NCBI RefSeq assembly: GCF_900316895.1
Contig: NZ_ONER01000041.1
Span: forward strand, 1-17,125
Direction of reading: 5' to 3'
Length of the DNA: 17,125 nucleotides
From: an uncultured Methanobrevibacter sp.
GTDB lineage: Archaea > Methanobacteriota > Methanobacteria > Methanobacteriales > Methanobacteriaceae
Position 1 is the first letter of the stretch. Every line of letters starts with the position of its first letter. Made by a program: the position numbers and the translations under genes. Below the pieces are notes generated by a model that saw nothing but the letters and a program-made list of their open reading frames with translations, was not told the origin of the DNA and did not search any database. Below, piece after piece: positions 13,554 through 17,125 of this stretch.

Positions 13554-16019
13554 CTATTTTTTCACTTTCACTTTGCCTTTGAGCTTGTTTTGGTAGTAAC
13601 TTGCAGTGTAGGTGTATTTTTTACCTTTCTTGAGCTTTTTGGTAACTTTCTTTTTAATGGTTACTTTAGCAATACCTTTTGAATTAGTCTTAGCACTGTA
13701 TTTTTTGCCTTTGAACTTGAAGCCTTTAATCGGTTTGCCGTTGGTCCATTTAAGTTTGGCTTTAAGTACTAATTTTTTACCTTTTTTAACTGAAACGGTC
13801 TTCTTGACTAATTTAAGGGTTTGTTTCACTACAAGTTTGTTAGTGACTTTAGTGTTCTTATATTCGGCAGTGACTGTGTAGGTTTTAGGATTCAAGTTGA
13901 TTTTGAGTCTTGCATAACCTTCACTATTGGTTCTTACTGAGTAGTGAATATTATTTGCCATGACATCAACAAACTCTCCTTCGCCGACAGGGTTACCGTC
14001 ATCACCAATAGCCAATACTACATAGTAGGTTCCATCCATAAAGTCCATTGTAATGTCCTTGTTTTCAAGTAGACGTTTTACGATTGTGACTTTAGCAGTA
14101 GCTGTTTCACCGGTTGCTGTATTTATAATAGTTACATCATAGCTTCCGACAGCCAGGTGTGAGTCAGTCAAGTATGCGATACCCTGATTATCGGTTTTGA
14201 CAGTGTATGTTTTGCCGTCGACAATGAATTGTACATCACTGTTTTTGAGCACATTACCATATTTGTCAAGGAATTCGGCTTGATAATCATATGGACTGTC
14301 CCAACCTCTCTTCATATCTCTGTAATTGATTGACTTGAATACGGTTACAGTGGTATTTACTGTTTTTGAGCCGTATTTTCCGTCTCCACTGTAGATTACC
14401 TCTACATCATGGGTACCTTCACCTATGCCAGGAATTGCAATGGTGTTTTCTCCACCGGTCACATTTACAACTTTAGTGGTATTTCCTATTTTAACTGTCA
14501 CATTACCTTTGGCATCCTCTGGGACGGTCACTTTAACAATCACATCATCGCCCGCAAGAGTATCATTTACCTCAACGCTTACGTCACCTGATACTTTTTG
14601 TGCTTCGAATGATGTTGATGAAACATTTGACAAGTATTTGTCATCACCCAGATAGGTTGCGGTCACGTCATATACTCCTGATTGAGGAACTGAAATTTTG
14701 ATTGAATTTGTTTTGGTTATGTTAATGCCGTATTCAGTGCCGTTTACATCAATAATCACATATCCTGTTGCATCGCTTGGCAAGTCAGATACTGTGATTG
14801 TTATTTCAGCCCCGTTTACTACAGCGGAAACAGACATTGGAGCATTGTTTTTGGATACTATGAACTGATCAGTAGTGGAATTGAATTCATAGTAATCATC
14901 ACCAGCATATGTTGCGGTAATAGTTTTGTTTCCGGCAGCAAGGTTTTCAACATTGAATGTTGCTTTTCCGCCTTCGACTTTAGCGGTGTAGTTTACACCG
15001 TCTATTTCAATGGTCACATTGCCTTCAACATTTCCGCCTACATTCACAACAACTTTGACAACATCTCCGACATTAACGTCACTGACCTCAATGGACATTG
15101 GAGTTGGGTATTTTGGAATGTGCACTAGTTTGGTAGTTGTTACATTCAATCCGTCATTATTAGTGTAGATTACAGTAGCATTGTAGGCTCCAGGAACTTC
15201 ATCAACCAGATCAATGGTTGCAGTGCCGTTTACAACAGTAGCGTTGTATGTGTGATTTCCAATCTTGATTGTTACATTACCTGTAGCATTGTCAGGGACA
15301 TTAACGACTACTGTTCCGTTTCCTAAATCATCAACATTGATTCCTTCTTTAGGAGGTTGAGGAGCAACAGTAATCTTATCGGTAGCAGTATCAGGAGCGT
15401 ATTTGTCATCACCGTTGTATGTTACGGTCACATTGTGTTCTCCTTTTGGAACATCCAATATGATGATTTCATTTTCGCCGCCGGATACAGGGAATGTCTT
15501 GGTGATATTGCCTATTGTGACTGTCACATTACCTGTAGCGTCTTCAGGAACGGTTACTTTAACTATTGCCGGTTCGCCTTCAGTAATGTTTTCAACAGTT
15601 ACATTGATGTTGGCAGTATCGACTTTAGTAACTATCACTTTAGCGGAGTCATTAGTGCTCTGCAGGTATTTGTCGTTTTCAAGGTAAGTCACTTTGACAT
15701 CATAAGTGCCTTCTTTTAATCCAGTGACATTAAGCTGACCTGCGCCATTGGTAATCACTACGTAGTAATCAACTCCACCGACATTTACATTAGCCGCACC
15801 ATTGTAGTTAGGAGCTTCGATGTTGATTGTAGCGTTTTCACCGACTTTAATTTCATCACCGGTTACATTTATGCTTGAAGGGTGTTTTACAACTTCAAAT
15901 ACTGTGCTGTTGAATCCGGCATAGTAGTCATCGGTTTCAACAGTTCTTGCAACAATAGTGTAGTTGCCTACAACATCAGCATCCAGGAGTGTAAACCACA
16001 CCATTAATAGTAACAACAA
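13554..16019 (-). CDS. Adhesin-like Ig-repeat protein, C-terminal fragment after the frameshift
   Basis: The 821-residue frame continues the adhesin encoded at 15976-17125. Only the part from DADVVGNYT (residue 13, near base 15983) matches the protein; the first 12 residues (MLLLLMVWFTLL, TTG start) are an out-of-frame reading of the repeat and probably not a real start or signal peptide. From about residue 48 to 560 there are five to six Ig-like/Big-type domains of 80-95 residues, each ending in a Y.GDD.Y or YLGDDKY-type strand, as in YNGDDKYAP and YLGDDKYLS. Residues about 563-735 hold two divergent bacterial-Ig-like units, and 736-821 is a strongly basic Lys-rich tail (KKGKKLVLKAKLKW) ending at the stop, with no LPxTG motif and no membrane helix. 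The tail may bind acidic wall polymer. It is probably secreted to the cell surface. No ribosome binding site supports independent translation. Confidence 0.85.
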   Translation of the reverse strand: MLLLLMVWFTLLDADVVGNYTIVARTVETDDYYAGFNSTVFEVVKHPSSINVTGDEIKVGENATINIEAPNYNGAANVNVGGVDYYVVITNGAGQLNVTGLKEGTYDVKVTYLENDKYLQSTNDSAKVIVTKVDTANINVTVENITEGEPAIVKVTVPEDATGNVTVTIGNITKTFPVSGGENEIIILDVPKGEHNVTVTYNGDDKYAPDTATDKITVAPQPPKEGINVDDLGNGTVVVNVPDNATGNVTIKIGNHTYNATVVNGTATIDLVDEVPGAYNATVIYTNNDGLNVTTTKLVHIPKYPTPMSIEVSDVNVGDVVKVVVNVGGNVEGNVTIEIDGVNYTAKVEGGKATFNVENLAAGNKTITATYAGDDYYEFNSTTDQFIVSKNNAPMSVSAVVNGAEITITVSDLPSDATGYVIIDVNGTEYGINITKTNSIKISVPQSGVYDVTATYLGDDKYLSNVSSTSFEAQKVSGDVSVEVNDTLAGDDVIVKVTVPEDAKGNVTVKIGNTTKVVNVTGGENTIAIPGIGEGTHDVEVIYSGDGKYGSKTVNTTVTVFKSINYRDMKRGWDSPYDYQAEFLDKYGNVLKNSDVQFIVDGKTYTVKTDNQGIAYLTDSHLAVGSYDVTIINTATGETATAKVTIVKRLLENKDITMDFMDGTYYVVLAIGDDGNPVGEGEFVDVMANNIHYSVRTNSEGYARLKINLNPKTYTVTAEYKNTKVTNKLVVKQTLKLVKKTVSVKKGKKLVLKAKLKWTNGKPIKGFKFKGKKYSAKTNSKGIAKVTIKKKVTKKLKKGKKYTYTASYYQNKLKGKVKVKK

Positions 16020-17109
16020 CCGGAGTTGAATTGGTTACAGTGAATACGAGTTTTCCTTCAACTTCAACAACATCAGCAGCATTGATAATCACAGTAGCGT
16101 TCTGTTTAGCAACAACATTGAAAGCTGTAGCGTTGGCTAAATCAGTAGCATTGTACTTATCATCACCAAGGAAGTAAGCATGAGCAGTGTACTCACCTTC
16201 AGGCAAGCCAATGACCAGTACAGCATTCTTATTATTGATGTCTACAGTGTAATTGTGTCCGCCGACTTCAATAATCACTTTACCACTGGTTACATTATCC
16301 ATAGTCACAGTAATTGTAGCATTCTGACCAACAGTAGTATTCACAACAGGAACAACAACACTATCAATCACAGCAGCGTGTTTATAGATAGTGAATGTTT
16401 TTGAAGTGCTGTTAGCATAATACTTGCTTGATTCGTAAACTGTAGCAGTGACTGTGTAGTTACCGGCAGCCAAAGCAGTAGTATCGATTACGACTTTACC
16501 ATCAACAACAGGGTATTCAACACCATTAATAGTTACGTTAACAGCAGTATTGTTTTCAATTCCAATAGTGAAGTCAGTTTCAATTTCATAATTATCATTT
16601 ACAGTAATATTCACACTGGAAGCATGTTTAACAACTTCAAATACGGTACTGTTGAATGCAGCATAGTATTCATCAGTTTCGGCAGATCTTGCAATAATAG
16701 TGTAATTACCGACAACATCAGCATCAAAGGTGTAATTACCATTTGCATCAGGAGTGTATTCAACACCATTAATAGTAACAACAACAGGAGTAGAGTTGGT
16801 TACGTTAAATACAAGTTTACCGTCAACCACAACAACCTTATCAGCATTGATGATTATAGTAGCATTCTGTTTAGCAACAACATTGAACACTGTAGCGTTT
16901 CCTAAGTCAGTAGCATTGTATTTTTCAGACTCTAAGTAGTAAGCATGAGCAGTGTACTCACCTTCAGGTAAAGCAACAACTAAAACAGCTTCACCATTAT
17001 TGATGTCAACAGCGTAATTGTGACCACCGACTTCAATAATCACTTTACCACTGGTTACATTACCCATAGTCACAGTAATTGTAGCATTCTGACCAACAGT
17101 AGTATTCAC
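15866..17109 (-). repeat. 765-bp (255-residue) macro-repeat of the adhesin, one full and one partial copy
   Basis: Copy 1 spans 17109-16345 and copy 2 spans 16344 to about 15866, after which similarity is lost. The in-frame marker VVNTTVGQNATITVTM recurs at exactly 765 bp. The copies are highly similar at DNA level across the shared part. Copy 2 carries the frameshift scar. Such repeats are substrates for recombination and slippage. Confidence 0.85.
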
Positions 17110-17125
17110 AACAGGAACAACAACA
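15976..17125 (-). CDS. Adhesin-like Ig-repeat protein, upstream part (5' beyond window, ends at frameshift)
   Basis: The frame is open to the window edge, so the true start and signal peptide lie outside; the GTG at 17109 is internal. The visible 383 residues are Ig-like domains rich in N-x-S/T sequons and Thr/Val strands, typical of Methanobrevibacter adhesin-like surface proteins. A 255-residue unit starting at VVNTTVGQNATITVTM is repeated after 765 bp. In the second copy the text runs VVVTINGVVYTP and then hits GC-stop (TGA 15976-15978), where the first copy has VVVTINGVEYTPDANGNYTFDADVVGNYT. The continuation is found in the next frame, in the 13554-16019 fragment. So this is one gene split by a frameshift, either a real mutation, a phase switch, or an assembly error. 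Confidence 0.87.
   Translation of the reverse strand, partial: VVVPVVNTTVGQNATITVTMGNVTSGKVIIEVGGHNYAVDINNGEAVLVVALPEGEYTAHAYYLESEKYNATDLGNATVFNVVAKQNATIIINADKVVVVDGKLVFNVTNSTPVVVTINGVEYTPDANGNYTFDADVVGNYTIIARSAETDEYYAAFNSTVFEVVKHASSVNITVNDNYEIETDFTIGIENNTAVNVTINGVEYPVVDGKVVIDTTALAAGNYTVTATVYESSKYYANSTSKTFTIYKHAAVIDSVVVPVVNTTVGQNATITVTMDNVTSGKVIIEVGGHNYTVDINNKNAVLVIGLPEGEYTAHAYFLGDDKYNATDLANATAFNVVAKQNATVIINAADVVEVEGKLVFTVTNSTPVVVTINGVVYTPGC

Noticed and set aside
15357..15719. Plus-strand frames opposite the adhesin repeats (also 15403-15687, 16624-16905)
   Set aside because: Their repetitive content mirrors the adhesin repeats; they are composition artefacts.
15976..16019. The hydrophobic start MLLLLMVWFTLL of the 821-residue frame as a signal peptide
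   Set aside because: It is the out-of-frame reading of the repeat that encodes VVVTINGV in the correct frame; it begins with TTG and has no ribosome binding site.
13612..16019. CRISPR array or other spaced-repeat locus in the repetitive region
   Set aside because: The repeats are coding, of domain length and diverged, without short identical repeats separated by unique spacers.

Overview
The window looks like a chromosomal segment of a methanogenic archaeon of the order Methanobacteriales, most likely Methanobrevibacter. The supporting signs are low GC with AT-rich spacers, archaeal-type enzymes (ATP-dependent DNA ligase, ApgM-type phosphoglycerate mutase, archaeal GlmU-like protein, archaeal NrdG-like radical SAM protein), TATA boxes and T-run terminators, and a very large Asn/Thr-rich Ig-like adhesin-like protein of the kind abundant in pseudomurein-walled gut methanogens. 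Genus is an inference from protein style, not from a marker gene.

Layout. 1-702 (+) is the 3' part of a DNA ligase. 699-1894 (-) is a small accessory island: an Rpn/PD-(D/E)XK nuclease-like gene followed by a 5'-truncated second copy that abuts the ligase stop codon. 2042-2674 (-) is a queuosine-precursor-transporter family gene interrupted by one in-frame TGA. 2761-3159 (+) is a membrane-anchored OB-fold protein and 3223-4587 (+) a GlmM-family phosphohexomutase. 4752-9486 (-) is a tight five-gene operon read as glmU, gamma-carbonic-anhydrase-like, hisC, NrdG-like radical SAM, ASCH-TPR protein. 9647-9814 (+) is a rubredoxin too short for usual ORF cut-offs. 9885-12469 (-) is an apgM-glmM two-gene operon. 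12545-13228 (-) is a DUF92/VTE6-like membrane protein. 13554-17125 (-) is the C-terminal part of a giant adhesin-like protein, broken by a frameshift and running off the window.

Function. GlmM and GlmU together make UDP-N-acetylglucosamine, a precursor of pseudomurein and of surface glycans. ApgM feeds gluconeogenesis and so hexose supply. The adhesin at the far end is a probable consumer of surface glycosylation: its Ig-like part is saturated with N-glycosylation sequons and its Lys-rich end has none. From memory, the ligase-to-apgM order resembles Methanothermobacter, where the ligase is MTH1580 and glmM, hisC, glmU and apgM homologues lie close by. If so, this is a conserved core block and the Rpn pair and adhesin are the variable parts.

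The observations most worth a second look are the single in-frame TGA in an otherwise intact transporter, the adhesin frameshift at a 24-bp slippage site inside a 765-bp macro-repeat, the Rpn copies that differ in length by exactly two 12-bp units, the ASCH-TPR fusion at the end of the glmU operon, and a 15-bp dyad over the predicted rubredoxin start site. No CRISPR array, tRNA, rRNA or complete insertion sequence was seen.
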